Shown here one piece after another: positions 14,757 through 21,514 of a stretch of DNA of 21,514 nucleotides. This DNA is from JBCDCE01 sp039182515 (GTDB taxonomy: Bacteria; Pseudomonadota; Alphaproteobacteria; Rhodobacterales; Rhodobacteraceae), in NCBI GenBank assembly GCA_039182515.1, contig JBCDCE010000064.1, positions 1-21,514 on the forward strand. The letters run 5' to 3'. Within the stretch, counting starts at the first letter, position 1. Each line of letters opens with the position of its first letter. The notes beneath the pieces are model-generated. The model was not told the DNA's origin. It did not search any database and saw only the letters and a program-made list of their open reading frames with translations. Both the position numbers and the translations under genes were made by a program.

Positions 14757-15122
14757 ATGAGCGCTTTGGCCGGACAATACGCCCCCATCCTAATCTTTCT
14801 CGCGATCGCAATTGGTCTTGGGTTGGTTTTGATCCTCGCGGCAGCGGTCGTCGCGGTCCAAAACCCAGACCCCGAAAAAGTCTCAGCCTATGAGTGCGGC
14901 TTTAACGCCTTTGATGACGCGCGCATGAAGTTTGATGTGCGCTTCTATCTTGTCGCCATACTTTTCATCATCTTCGATTTAGAAGTGGCGTTCCTCTTCC
15001 CATGGGCTGTTGCTTTTGGAGAGATTTCTATGGTGGCATTTTGGTCGATGATGGTGTTTCTCACCGTGCTCACTGTAGGCTTCGCTTATGAGTGGAAAAA
15101 AGGAGCGCTCGAATGGGAGTGA
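14757..15122 (+). CDS. nuoA: NADH-quinone oxidoreductase subunit A
   Basis: 121-residue membrane subunit of respiratory complex I with three transmembrane helices (about 9-31, 62-84, 90-112). The loop between helices 1 and 2 has the signature SAYECGFNAFDDARMKFDVRFYL, and helix 2 is LFIIFDLEVAFLFPWA. The ATG at 14757 is preceded by GGAG with 6-nt spacing and gives the usual family length; GTG 14745 is a less likely alternative. First gene of the nuo operon. It overlaps nuoB by 10 nt. Confidence 0.96.
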   Translation: MSALAGQYAPILIFLAIAIGLGLVLILAAAVVAVQNPDPEKVSAYECGFNAFDDARMKFDVRFYLVAILFIIFDLEVAFLFPWAVAFGEISMVAFWSMMVFLTVLTVGFAYEWKKGALEWE

Positions 15123-15646
15123 TGGCAGGGGCCAACACGGCCGATTTTGATCGCGATGTGGCCACGCAGGACCTTAATGCGGCACTGCAAGACAAAGGGT
15201 TCCTCGTCACATCCACAGACGACATTATCAACTGGGCGCGCACTGGTAGCTTGCACTGGATGACCTTTGGGCTCGCTTGCTGCGCTGTTGAGATGATGCA
15301 TACCGCCATGCCGCGTTATGACATGGAGCGCTTTGGAACAGCGCCGCGGGCCTCCCCGCGTCAATCGGATCTGATGATCGTTGCGGGCACACTCACAAAC
15401 AAAATGGCGCCCGCTTTGCGCAAGGTTTATGACCAGATGCCTGAGCCGCGCTATGTGGTTTCGATGGGGTCTTGCGCAAATGGCGGGGGCTACTATCACT
15501 ACTCATACTCTGTCGTACGAGGCTGCGACCGCATTGTGCCAGTGGATGTTTACGTCCCTGGCTGCCCACCGACAGCCGAAGCGCTGCTCTATGGCATCTT
15601 GCAGCTTCAGCGCAAAATCCGCCGAACCGGAACGATCGTGCGATGA
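15113..15646 (+). CDS. nuoB: NADH-quinone oxidoreductase subunit B
   Basis: 177-residue peripheral complex I subunit that holds the terminal [4Fe-4S] cluster N2, the electron donor to quinone. Expected ligands are present: the tandem Cys56-Cys57 in FGLACCAVEMM, Cys121 in MGSCANGGGYYHYSYSVVRG, and Cys151 in YVPGCPPTAEALLYG. ATG 15113 is chosen (AAGGAG with good spacing); ATG 15122, sharing its A with the nuoA stop, is a near alternative. The stop overlaps the next gene (ATGA), which is not nuoC but an inserted small gene. Confidence 0.96.
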   Translation: MGVMAGANTADFDRDVATQDLNAALQDKGFLVTSTDDIINWARTGSLHWMTFGLACCAVEMMHTAMPRYDMERFGTAPRASPRQSDLMIVAGTLTNKMAPALRKVYDQMPEPRYVVSMGSCANGGGYYHYSYSVVRGCDRIVPVDVYVPGCPPTAEALLYGILQLQRKIRRTGTIVR

Positions 15647-16059
15647 TCTTGACTGTTGAACAGCTCAAGGCTGACAACGCGCTTGTCATCGAAAACGCTG
15701 AGATCATACAGCGTTTTGAGGAGAGCGGGTCGGATGTCGCCCGCGTCGAAATCGTCAGCTATATGTGTGACTTCCCTTCGTTTGAAAGCGCCCAATCCTG
15801 CTTGGATATGTTCAGTAGGATTATCAGAGAGCCCAAAAACCGCTTACCGACAATGGTTTCGATGGATATAACGGATGTCTCCGAAGAAGACGAAGATTTG
15901 CGTCCTTTTCTCGCGAATTGTAGTCTGAGAATGGCATTGTCGGTAGAGCGTGTCTGGCAAATTGAATCCATTTTCCATCTTATTAGTCGTGAATTTGATG
16001 GTGGAGATGTTAGTTGGGAATATCTGCGGCCTGAACCAATGCAAGAGGCGGTAAGCTGA
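15643..16059 (+). CDS. small acidic protein with RraB-like features, inserted between nuoB and nuoC
   Basis: 138-residue soluble acidic protein, no signal or membrane segment. Layout: an N-terminal helix with ENAEIIQRFEESGSDVARVEIV, a strand-helix unit YMCDFPSFESAQSCLDMF, then DITDVSEEDEDLRPF, and a final helix IESIFHLISREFDGGDVSWEYLRP. This order and the closing 'helix, D-G, W/Y' pattern resemble the RraB-type regulators of RNase E, but this is a by-eye resemblance, not a firm match. The ATG overlaps the nuoB stop (ATGA) and the stop is 1 nt before nuoC, so it is part of the operon. Its 3' half looks more AT-rich than its neighbours. A role in complex I is not indicated. Confidence 0.8.
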   Translation: MILTVEQLKADNALVIENAEIIQRFEESGSDVARVEIVSYMCDFPSFESAQSCLDMFSRIIREPKNRLPTMVSMDITDVSEEDEDLRPFLANCSLRMALSVERVWQIESIFHLISREFDGGDVSWEYLRPEPMQEAVS

Positions 16060-16060
16060 C

Positions 16061-16675
16061 ATGAGTGATGTGCTCAAAGAACTTGGTGCTCATATTGAGG
16101 CCAAACGCCCCGATTGCGTATTGGCTTTTGAGGTCGCCAATGATGAGTTGACCATGCAGGTTGCCCCGAGCAACTTACCTGGCCTGGTGGCGTGGCTCAA
16201 AACGGATCCGGCCTGCCTTTTCTCAACGCTTGTAGATATCACAGCTGTTGATAATCCAGGCCGCGCGCGGCGGTTTGACGTCGTTTATCACTTCCTGAGC
16301 ATGTACCAAAATCACCGCATTCGTCTGAAGGCAGCTGTGCGCGAAGACGATATGGTGCCCTCGATCATTGACACGCATGCCTCTGCCAATTGGTTTGAGC
16401 GCGAAATCTTCGACATGTTTGGCATTCTTTTTTCCGGCCACCCCGATCTGCGCCGTATTCTGACGGATTACGGGTTTCGCGGACACCCATTGCGCAAAGA
16501 TTTCCCAACCACGGGCTACACGGAAGTCCGCTATGACGAGACGAAGAAGCGCGTCGTTTATGAACCTGCAAGCCTTGTGCAGGAATACCGGCAATTTGAT
16601 TTCATGAGCCCATGGGAAGGTGCACAATATGTGCTGCCGGGTGATGAAAAAGGTGACAAAGAGAAAGCAGGCTAA
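16061..16675 (+). CDS. nuoC: NADH-quinone oxidoreductase subunit C
   Basis: 204-residue peripheral-arm subunit of complex I (30-kDa type), structural and without redox centre. Typical segments: LFSTLVDITAVDNPGRARRFDVVYHFLSMYQNHRIRLKAAV, and the signature ANWFEREIFDMFGILFSGHPDLRRILTDYGFRGHPLRKDFPTTGYTEVRYDE. It ends with a charged tail (DEKGDKEKAG). The stop shares its last A with the next start (TAATG). Confidence 0.96.
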   Translation: MSDVLKELGAHIEAKRPDCVLAFEVANDELTMQVAPSNLPGLVAWLKTDPACLFSTLVDITAVDNPGRARRFDVVYHFLSMYQNHRIRLKAAVREDDMVPSIIDTHASANWFEREIFDMFGILFSGHPDLRRILTDYGFRGHPLRKDFPTTGYTEVRYDETKKRVVYEPASLVQEYRQFDFMSPWEGAQYVLPGDEKGDKEKAG

Positions 16676-16857
16676 TGCAGCTCATTTTCTGGATCGTCTT
16701 CACGGCTTTGACAATTGTACCGCTTTGGATGTTGTGCCCAAAATACCGCTTGCCGAGCTGGGTCTCGCTTGTGGCGATTGCGCCCATTGGGGCGATCGCT
16801 TTGTTGTGGGTTTTTGTCTATCGCGAAGACCTGATCATTCCGGGGATAGATAAATGA
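16675..16857 (+). CDS. 60-residue two-helix membrane protein in the nuo operon
   Basis: Small membrane protein with two hydrophobic segments (about 2-20 and 29-49) separated by CPKYRLPSW, and a short charged tail (YREDLIIPGIDK). It is coupled on both sides: TAATG with nuoC, ATGA with nuoD. Conserved overlap on both ends argues that it is a real gene. Its function is unknown. It could be an accessory or assembly protein of complex I (inferred from position alone). Confidence 0.75.
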   Translation: MQLIFWIVFTALTIVPLWMLCPKYRLPSWVSLVAIAPIGAIALLWVFVYREDLIIPGIDK

Positions 16858-18077
16858 TGGATGGCTCCAAAGGCTTTGAAGACGCTCAAACGGGCGAACA
16901 GCAGATCCGGAATTTCAATATCAACTTTGGTCCGCAACACCCGGCTGCTCACGGAGTGTTGCGTCTTGTACTGGAGCTGGATGGCGAGATCGTAGAACGC
17001 TGCGATCCGCATATTGGTCTGTTGCACCGCGGCACCGAAAAGCTCATGGAGAGCCGGACTTACCTGCAGAACCTGCCTTACTTCGACCGTCTCGACTACG
17101 TTGCTCCAATGAACCAAGAGCACGCGTGGTGCCTGGCCATTGAGAAGCTAACAGGCACAGAGGTGCCGCGCCGTGCCTCGCTGATCCGCGTTCTTTATTG
17201 CGAAATCGGTCGTGTCTTGAACCATATTCTCAATGTCACCACGCAGGCGCTTGATGTGGGAGCGCTCACACCTCCGCTTTGGGGCTTTGAAGAGCGCGAG
17301 AAACTGATGGTGTTTTACGAGCGCGCCTGTGGGGCACGTCTCCATGCCGCCTACTTCCGGCCGGGCGGGGTGCACCAAGATCTGCCGCTTGATCTCATTG
17401 ACGATATTGAAACCTGGGCCACCGAGTTCCCGAAAGTTCTGGATGATATCGACGGGCTGCTCACAGAAAACCGCATCTTCAAGCAACGCAACGCAGACAT
17501 CGGCATCGTCACTGAAGAAGAGATCCAAACCTGGGGCTTTTCTGGCGTGATGGTGCGCGGCTCAGGCTTTGCATGGGACCTGCGCCGTGCGCAGCCCTAT
17601 GAGTGCTACGATGAGTTCGACTTCCAAATTCCCGTAGGCAAAAATGGCGATTGTTATGATCGCTATTTGTGCCGCATGGCCGAAATGCGCGAAAGCGTGA
17701 AGATTATCCACCAGTCCATCGAGAAATTACGCGCCCCTGAAGGGCAGGGTGATGTGATGGCGCGAGGCAAAATGACACCGCCCACACGTGGCGACATGAA
17801 AACCTCCATGGAAGCACTCATTCACCACTTCAAGCTTTATACGGAAGGCTTCCATGTGCCCGAAGGCGAGGTTTATGCGGCGGTTGAAGCGCCCAAAGGT
17901 GAGTTTGGTGTGTATCTTGTTGCCGATGGCACAAACAAACCCTACCGCGCAAAACTGCGCGCACCGGGCTTCCCGCATCTTCAAGCCATGGATCACATCG
18001 CGAAAGGCCACCAATTGGCAGACGTCGCAGCGATCATTGGCACGATGGACGTGGTTTTCGGCGAGATTGACCGGTGA
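16854..18077 (+). CDS. nuoD: NADH-quinone oxidoreductase subunit D
   Basis: 407-residue peripheral subunit (49-kDa type) that forms the quinone-binding site with NuoB. Seen: FNINFGPQHPAAHGVLRLVLELDGE (quinone-site His region), HIGLLHRGTEKLME, YFDRLDYVAPMNQEHAW, ARLHAAYFRPGGVHQDLP, and the C-terminal PKGEFGVYLVADGTNKPYRAKLRAPGF...DVVFGEIDR. Length and C-terminus match the family. The ATG overlaps the small membrane gene's stop; the second codon is also ATG. It is coupled to the downstream lipoprotein gene by GTGA. Confidence 0.97.
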   Translation: MMDGSKGFEDAQTGEQQIRNFNINFGPQHPAAHGVLRLVLELDGEIVERCDPHIGLLHRGTEKLMESRTYLQNLPYFDRLDYVAPMNQEHAWCLAIEKLTGTEVPRRASLIRVLYCEIGRVLNHILNVTTQALDVGALTPPLWGFEEREKLMVFYERACGARLHAAYFRPGGVHQDLPLDLIDDIETWATEFPKVLDDIDGLLTENRIFKQRNADIGIVTEEEIQTWGFSGVMVRGSGFAWDLRRAQPYECYDEFDFQIPVGKNGDCYDRYLCRMAEMRESVKIIHQSIEKLRAPEGQGDVMARGKMTPPTRGDMKTSMEALIHHFKLYTEGFHVPEGEVYAAVEAPKGEFGVYLVADGTNKPYRAKLRAPGFPHLQAMDHIAKGHQLADVAAIIGTMDVVFGEIDR

Positions 18078-18595
18078 CACCCAACGATCCTACTCTCAGC
18101 ATCCATGCGACCTTTATTTCAGCGCTAATGTTGTCGGCTTGCACAACCTCGGTACCTCAGGCATCGCGCGCCGAGGCGTTTTTTGCGTCAGTTGCGAATT
18201 TGGAGGGTTGCTCTGTGCCGAACTCTGGGATCCGGGATCATTTTGTTAAAAATGGTTTCGTAGATCCACGCGAGCGCCTCGAACTGTTCTACCAGTTAAA
18301 GACTCAAGCAGGCGCGTTCACCGTAACAGACGAGGCGCTTCTCGCGAACTCTCAAAGCTGCGGTCGACCACCTGTGATCTTGGCAACAAGCCGAGCCGAT
18401 TTTGATCGCGCTTTTGCGGCAATTGTAGACAAGGGCTGCAGGGTTCCAGTATCGAAACTTCGTGCGACATATGAACCTATGGGCATTGGGCCTAATCAAT
18501 TGCGGAGTTACCTTCAAATTATCGTCGGCTCCGGAATTGGTGAAGTAAACGCAGACGGCGTAACTTTGAATGATTGGGAATGTGAGGTCGCCTAA
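18074..18595 (+). CDS. putative lipoprotein in the nuo operon
   Basis: 173-residue protein starting at GTG 18074, overlapping the nuoD stop (GTGA). Residues 13-23 form a short hydrophobic stretch ending in the lipobox LSAC (Cys23), so it is probably a lipoprotein. The n-region (MTPNDPTLSIH) lacks the usual Lys/Arg, which weakens the prediction. The mature part has several cysteines and a C-terminal helical region (LRSYLQIIVGSGIGEVNADGVTLNDWECEVA). No family recognised. Position suggests co-expression with complex I, but no known complex I lipoprotein subunit matches. Confidence 0.7.
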   Translation: MTPNDPTLSIHATFISALMLSACTTSVPQASRAEAFFASVANLEGCSVPNSGIRDHFVKNGFVDPRERLELFYQLKTQAGAFTVTDEALLANSQSCGRPPVILATSRADFDRAFAAIVDKGCRVPVSKLRATYEPMGIGPNQLRSYLQIIVGSGIGEVNADGVTLNDWECEVA

Positions 18596-18596
18596 T

Positions 18597-18908
18597 ATGC
18601 TAACGCCGAGAATGTTCACGACCTTGCCAAAGCCGCTAAAGCGAAGGCTCTTTCTCAGCTTTTTGAGCTTTACACTTGTTGTTCCGATGGGGGCAGTGGC
18701 CAATGAAGATGCCGAGCGTCTGGCAGAAATCCTTCTCGCCAATGATTGCAAACTCACATCTGAGGTTGCGGCCACAGTTCTCCCTGAGGCTGGTTTTGAT
18801 CGGGTGAGGTCTATTGATGCCTCGCGCACTTTGATGATGCAACAGCGCGCAGGCTTTGCGGAAGACGAAGAAACATTGGTTCTTCTGGATCCAAGGTGCC
18901 CAGAATGA
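18597..18908 (+). CDS. small exported protein in the nuo operon, unknown function
   Basis: 103-residue protein with a signal peptide: basic n-region PKPLKRR (11-17), hydrophobic core 18-30, and cleavage likely after GAVA (35). The mature 68 residues include two cysteines (CKLTSE and a C-terminal RCPE) and resemble a short periplasmic domain. ATG 18597 lies 1 nt after the lipoprotein gene, with GAGG upstream; the open frame begins earlier at 18570, inside that gene. Its C-terminal cysteines, size and place next to the lipoprotein suggest the two act together, but that is inferred. Confidence 0.65.
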   Translation: MLTPRMFTTLPKPLKRRLFLSFLSFTLVVPMGAVANEDAERLAEILLANDCKLTSEVAATVLPEAGFDRVRSIDASRTLMMQQRAGFAEDEETLVLLDPRCPE

Positions 18909-18962
18909 TCAGCGGCTTAACCTGCGGGGCGTTAAAGACATGGCTGTAAAGGCATAATCAAA

Positions 18963-19343
18963 ATGCTGTACTGGCTCATGATGATCGCAGCCCTCGGAGG
19001 CGTGTTGACCACGGTCTATCTGGTTTATGTGTGTTGGCGCGATCCTGTGGCCGGATTGCGTAACCTACAGCACGACCCAGGCCCCGATGGGTCTGCTGGG
19101 AAACTCCCACAGGTCATGTTGGGGCGCTATATTGGATTTCTGATCATGTCAGTGGGGGCGCTACTAAGCCAATCGGCCCTCGTCTTGTTGGTGATATCGG
19201 CAGGTCTCACGTTTATGGCGTTTCACGACGCACAGACCTACAAAACCGCTGGCAAGCCCTTTAACAAACACGTCCAAGCAGGTGTCTTGGGAGCAATCGT
19301 TTTTGCGATCTCCGGGCTCGCTTGGCTAACCGGAGCTGCGTGA
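18963..19343 (+). CDS. multi-pass membrane protein preceding nuoE
   Basis: 126-residue membrane protein with about four hydrophobic segments (1-22, 56-72, 73-87, 105-124) and a polar loop (WRDPVAGLRNLQHDPGPDGSAGKLPQ). The start is ATG 18963 (AAAGG about 11 nt upstream), 54 nt after the preceding gene, the widest gap within this part of the operon. It stops 2 nt before nuoE. No family recognised. It is not one of the standard membrane subunits NuoA, H, J, K, L, M or N. Confidence 0.75.
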   Translation: MLYWLMMIAALGGVLTTVYLVYVCWRDPVAGLRNLQHDPGPDGSAGKLPQVMLGRYIGFLIMSVGALLSQSALVLLVISAGLTFMAFHDAQTYKTAGKPFNKHVQAGVLGAIVFAISGLAWLTGAA

Positions 19344-19345
19344 CA

Positions 19346-20404
19346 ATGCTGAGACGTCTACACCCTGAGCAACCCGAAAGCTTTGCCTTCACGCCCGCAA
19401 ATCAAGCCTGGGCCGAAGCTCAGACCACCAAGTTTCCCGAAGGCCGCCAAGCGTCCGCGATCATACCGCTTTTGTGGCGCGCCCAGGAACAAGAGGGCTG
19501 GCTCTCGCGCCCTGCGATTGAAGCCGTGGCCGATATGCTGGGGATGGATTACATCCGCGCTCTTGAGGTGGCGACCTTCTATTTCATGTTCCAACTTCAG
19601 CCCGTGGGATCCGTGGCGCATTTGCAGGTCTGCGGTACAACCTCCTGCATGATCTGCGGGGCCGAAGATCTTGTGGGTGTGTGCAAAGAGATGATTGCTC
19701 CGAAAGCGCATGAGATTTCGGAAGACGGCAAGTTCTCTTGGGAAGAAGTGGAATGCCTGGGCGCCTGCGCAAACGCGCCGATGGCTCAAATCGGCAAAGA
19801 CTACTACGAAGACCTTACGGCCGATAAGCTGCGCGACATGCTCAAAGCCATGTCGGACGGCGAAGTGCCCCGGCCCGGGCCTCAAAACGGGCGCTATGCC
19901 GCGGAACCTTTAAGTGGGCTCACATCGCTGGCTGAGCATGAGCCCGGCAAAGCAGACGGCAACGGGTCAGTTGGCCTGGCGCTTGAGATCGGGGATACGA
20001 TCAAACGCATCGACGGCACCGAGGTGCCGCTCGTGACGCCTTGGCAGGGCAAGTCCGCCAAAGGGTCGAAGAAAGCTGCTGCAAAACCCGCGGCCAAAGC
20101 CAATGCTGCTGCTAAGCCGAAATCTGCAGCGGCTGAAAAGCCTGCGTCCCCTGGTACCAAACCCAAGGTTATGAAAGCCGCCCGGGCAGGTGGCCCGGAT
20201 GATCTTAAGCGCATCAAGGGCGTTGGACCCAAGCTAGAGGCGCTGTTGCATCGGCTTGGATTTTTCCATTTTGACCAAGTGGCCGCATGGACGTCAGACG
20301 AAATTGCCTGGGTCGATGACAATTTAGAGGGCTTTAAAGGCAGAGTTTCGCGCGATAATTGGGTTGAACAGGCCAAAACCCTTGCAACTGATGGGAAGAC
20401 GTAG
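19346..20404 (+). CDS. nuoE: NADH-quinone oxidoreductase subunit E with C-terminal helix-hairpin-helix extension
   Basis: 352 residues, roughly double a plain NuoE. Residues 1-175 are the thioredoxin-like [2Fe-2S] subunit of complex I (cluster N1a), with ligands Cys96, Cys101, Cys137 and Cys141 (CGTTSC and CLGAC). Also typical: ASAIIPLLWRAQEQEGWLSRPAIEAVADML and YIRALEVATFYFMFQL. Residues 236-283 are a Lys/Ala/Pro-rich linker. Residues 286-348 form a helix-hairpin-helix-like domain (DLKRIKGVGPKLEALLHRLGFFHFDQVAAW...GFKGRVSRDNWVEQAKTLA). Such tails are known on NuoE and on ribosomal protein L21 in related alphaproteobacteria. ATG 19346 (GGAG upstream) is chosen over the open frame from 19322. 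Confidence 0.95.
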   Translation: MLRRLHPEQPESFAFTPANQAWAEAQTTKFPEGRQASAIIPLLWRAQEQEGWLSRPAIEAVADMLGMDYIRALEVATFYFMFQLQPVGSVAHLQVCGTTSCMICGAEDLVGVCKEMIAPKAHEISEDGKFSWEEVECLGACANAPMAQIGKDYYEDLTADKLRDMLKAMSDGEVPRPGPQNGRYAAEPLSGLTSLAEHEPGKADGNGSVGLALEIGDTIKRIDGTEVPLVTPWQGKSAKGSKKAAAKPAAKANAAAKPKSAAAEKPASPGTKPKVMKAARAGGPDDLKRIKGVGPKLEALLHRLGFFHFDQVAAWTSDEIAWVDDNLEGFKGRVSRDNWVEQAKTLATDGKT

Positions 20405-20475
20405 AGAATTCCCCGTGATAAGAAGGTTTAGGTGCGCAACGATGCATCATCGACTATCGAACGGGAGAATAAGGG

Positions 20476-21321
20476 ATGAAGGCGAATTCTGACGGCCTCA
20501 CCTGCGCAGTTGGCGCATGGCTCACAGCGTTGCTCGCTGGCTTTTTGATTTTTGGATTGCTGCTGATCCTTGGTGGATTTGGCTTTATGCAAGCCGCGTT
20601 TTGTGGCGTGGTTGTGGCGGCGATCTTGGGCGTTTTGCTCAGTATAATGCTCTGCGGCACATCTGAGGCTTCATCCGCTGCGGACGCATCGCGTGCGGGC
20701 CAAGCGCCCACAACGGATACGCATCGCGCTCCAACAGCTGGGCCTGGATCTGCCAGTGCACCTGCCTCATCTAGTCCGGCCACAGCAAAAGCGCCTGCCG
20801 CCGCTGCAGCGCCTGTTGCAGCCGCAGCACCCGTTGCCGCTGCTGCAGCTGCACCAGCGCCAGAACCGGAACCGACACCAGCAGCAGAACCAACACCTGA
20901 ACCAACACCGGCGCCAGAGCCAGAACCAGCACCTGAGCCAAAGGCCGCTGCAGCGCCTAAGCCTGCCGCAGCAAAAGCAGAGCCAGCTGGTGAAGACTAC
21001 GACAAAGACGGCGTCGTTGAAGGCGAGAATGAGGGCACGCGTCCCGAAGCGCTTTCGGGCCCACGCGGTGGCAAAGCAGACAACCTCAAAGAGATCAAAG
21101 GCATCGGGCCAAAGCTCGAAAAGCTGTGCAACTCTTTGGGCTTCTATCACTTCGACCAAATCGCTGGCTGGACAGCCGACGAAGTGGCGTGGGTGAATGC
21201 AAACCTGGAAGGCTTCAAGGGACGCGTGACACGCGACACATGGGTCGAACAAGCGAAGATCCTAGCCAGCGGTGGCGAGACAGAGTTCTCCAAACGCGTT
21301 GAAGACGGCGACGTCTATTAA
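20476..21321 (+). CDS. membrane-anchored protein with Ala/Pro/Glu linker and C-terminal helix-hairpin-helix domain
   Basis: 281 residues in three parts. Two closely spaced transmembrane segments (about 12-34 and 38-60) are rich in Gly, Ala and Leu. A long low-complexity linker (about 105-170) has Ala runs then Pro-Glu/Pro-Thr repeats. A C-terminal domain (202-265) is nearly the same as the NuoE tail (NLKEIKGIGPKLEKLCNSLGF...ANLEGFKGRVTRDTWVEQAKILA). The soluble domain is presumably cytoplasmic (inferred). ATG 20476 with GGGAG upstream, 71 nt after nuoE. The family is often annotated as an endonuclease-like helix-hairpin-helix protein; no nuclease residues are evident, so I make no such claim. 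Confidence 0.85.
   Translation: MKANSDGLTCAVGAWLTALLAGFLIFGLLLILGGFGFMQAAFCGVVVAAILGVLLSIMLCGTSEASSAADASRAGQAPTTDTHRAPTAGPGSASAPASSSPATAKAPAAAAAPVAAAAPVAAAAAAPAPEPEPTPAAEPTPEPTPAPEPEPAPEPKAAAAPKPAAAKAEPAGEDYDKDGVVEGENEGTRPEALSGPRGGKADNLKEIKGIGPKLEKLCNSLGFYHFDQIAGWTADEVAWVNANLEGFKGRVTRDTWVEQAKILASGGETEFSKRVEDGDVY
20788..20985 (+). repeat. low-complexity Ala/Pro/Glu coding repeat
   Basis: Imperfect short repeats of GCA/GCC/GCT (Ala) and then CCA-GAA/CCG-GAA/CCA-ACA units (Pro-Glu, Pro-Thr) within the linker of the preceding gene entry. It is a likely slippage-prone tract and probably varies in length between strains. Confidence 0.85.
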
Positions 21322-21478
21322 GATTTCTGCGCTTCCGTCGAACCAGACGGAGCCGCAACGATAAAATTGGGGTGTCCGCTGATGGCGGGCAACCCGCGCG
21401 CTTCGAGGGGAGGAGCGGAGCGTTTTCGAATTGATTTTAGCGCAGAGCGGGGTCTGCGCCTTCTGTTTGGAGACGACC

Positions 21479-21514
21479 ATGACACAGACATCTTCTCAAG
21501 CTTTGGCTGAGAGC
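21479..21514 (+). CDS. start of an unidentified gene, cut by the window edge
   Basis: ATG at 21479 with GGAG 7 nt upstream opens a frame (MTQTSSQALAES) to the window end. It follows the helix-hairpin-helix gene by 157 nt. It does not begin like NuoF, so another accessory gene probably lies between nuoE and nuoF. Only 12 codons are visible. The 157-nt gap before it holds two small perfect hairpins (21334-21351 and 21385-21397) and no convincing gene. Confidence 0.45.
   Translation, partial: MTQTSSQALAES

Noticed and set aside
18296..18829. 177-codon open frame on the minus strand
   Set aside because: Antisense to two coupled plus-strand genes with export signals; no signal or domain of its own.
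19358..19885. 175-codon open frame on the minus strand
   Set aside because: Antisense to the clearly identified nuoE core.
20788..20985. Tandem short repeats suggesting CRISPR or a satellite
   Set aside because: They are in-frame Ala/Pro/Glu codons of a linker, without spacers or fixed repeat length.
21383..21509. 42-codon plus-strand frame in the gap before the last gene
   Set aside because: It overlaps the ATG at 21479, lacks a clear ribosome binding site and shows no recognisable protein.

Overview
The window looks like a chromosomal segment of an alphaproteobacterium of the Rhodobacteraceae (roseobacter lineage). Three things suggest this: the gene-dense layout with ATGA/GTGA/TGATG stop-start overlaps; NuoA, NuoB and NuoD sequences close to the Rhodobacter/roseobacter type; and a nuoE carrying the lineage-typical C-terminal helix-hairpin-helix extension. 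No tRNA, rRNA, insertion sequence, phage gene or CRISPR array was seen.

Left part (1-4823). A phosphoglycolate-phosphatase-like HAD gene is split by a single-base frameshift. It is followed convergently by a minus-strand MmgE/PrpD-family gene. Divergent from that is a DegT/DnrJ-type PLP aminotransferase. Its 3' end overlaps, antisense, the 3' end of a minus-strand TPR plus ATP-grasp-like protein of unknown function.

Middle part (4824-14443). This is a leucine/isovalerate catabolic operon. A promoter candidate followed directly by a 16-bp inverted repeat (likely a repressor operator) precedes isovaleryl-CoA dehydrogenase. Both methylcrotonyl-CoA carboxylase subunits, HMG-CoA lyase and methylglutaconyl-CoA hydratase follow, so the set covers isovaleryl-CoA to acetyl-CoA plus acetoacetate. 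Embedded in the same coupled transcription unit are four small genes for exported or membrane-anchored proteins (one LprI/DUF1311-like and a tandem pair of 176-residue cysteine-rich paralogues), an ASCH-domain protein and a glutathione S-transferase.

Right part (14444-21514). The start of the respiratory complex I (nuo) operon, with a sigma70-like promoter and a leader of about 125 nt. The core genes nuoA, nuoB, nuoC, nuoD and nuoE are interleaved with accessory genes: an RraB-like small acidic protein between nuoB and nuoC, a 60-residue two-helix membrane protein between nuoC and nuoD, and a lipoprotein, a secreted protein and a polytopic membrane protein between nuoD and nuoE. After nuoE comes a membrane-anchored protein that ends in the same helix-hairpin-helix domain that is fused to NuoE. 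The last gene, cut by the window edge, does not start like nuoF.

The most unusual signals are: a short repeated motif that sits at gene junctions in different reading frames; the exported cysteine-rich gene set inside the leucine operon; the non-standard genes inside the nuo operon; and the NuoE tail domain duplicated in the next gene.
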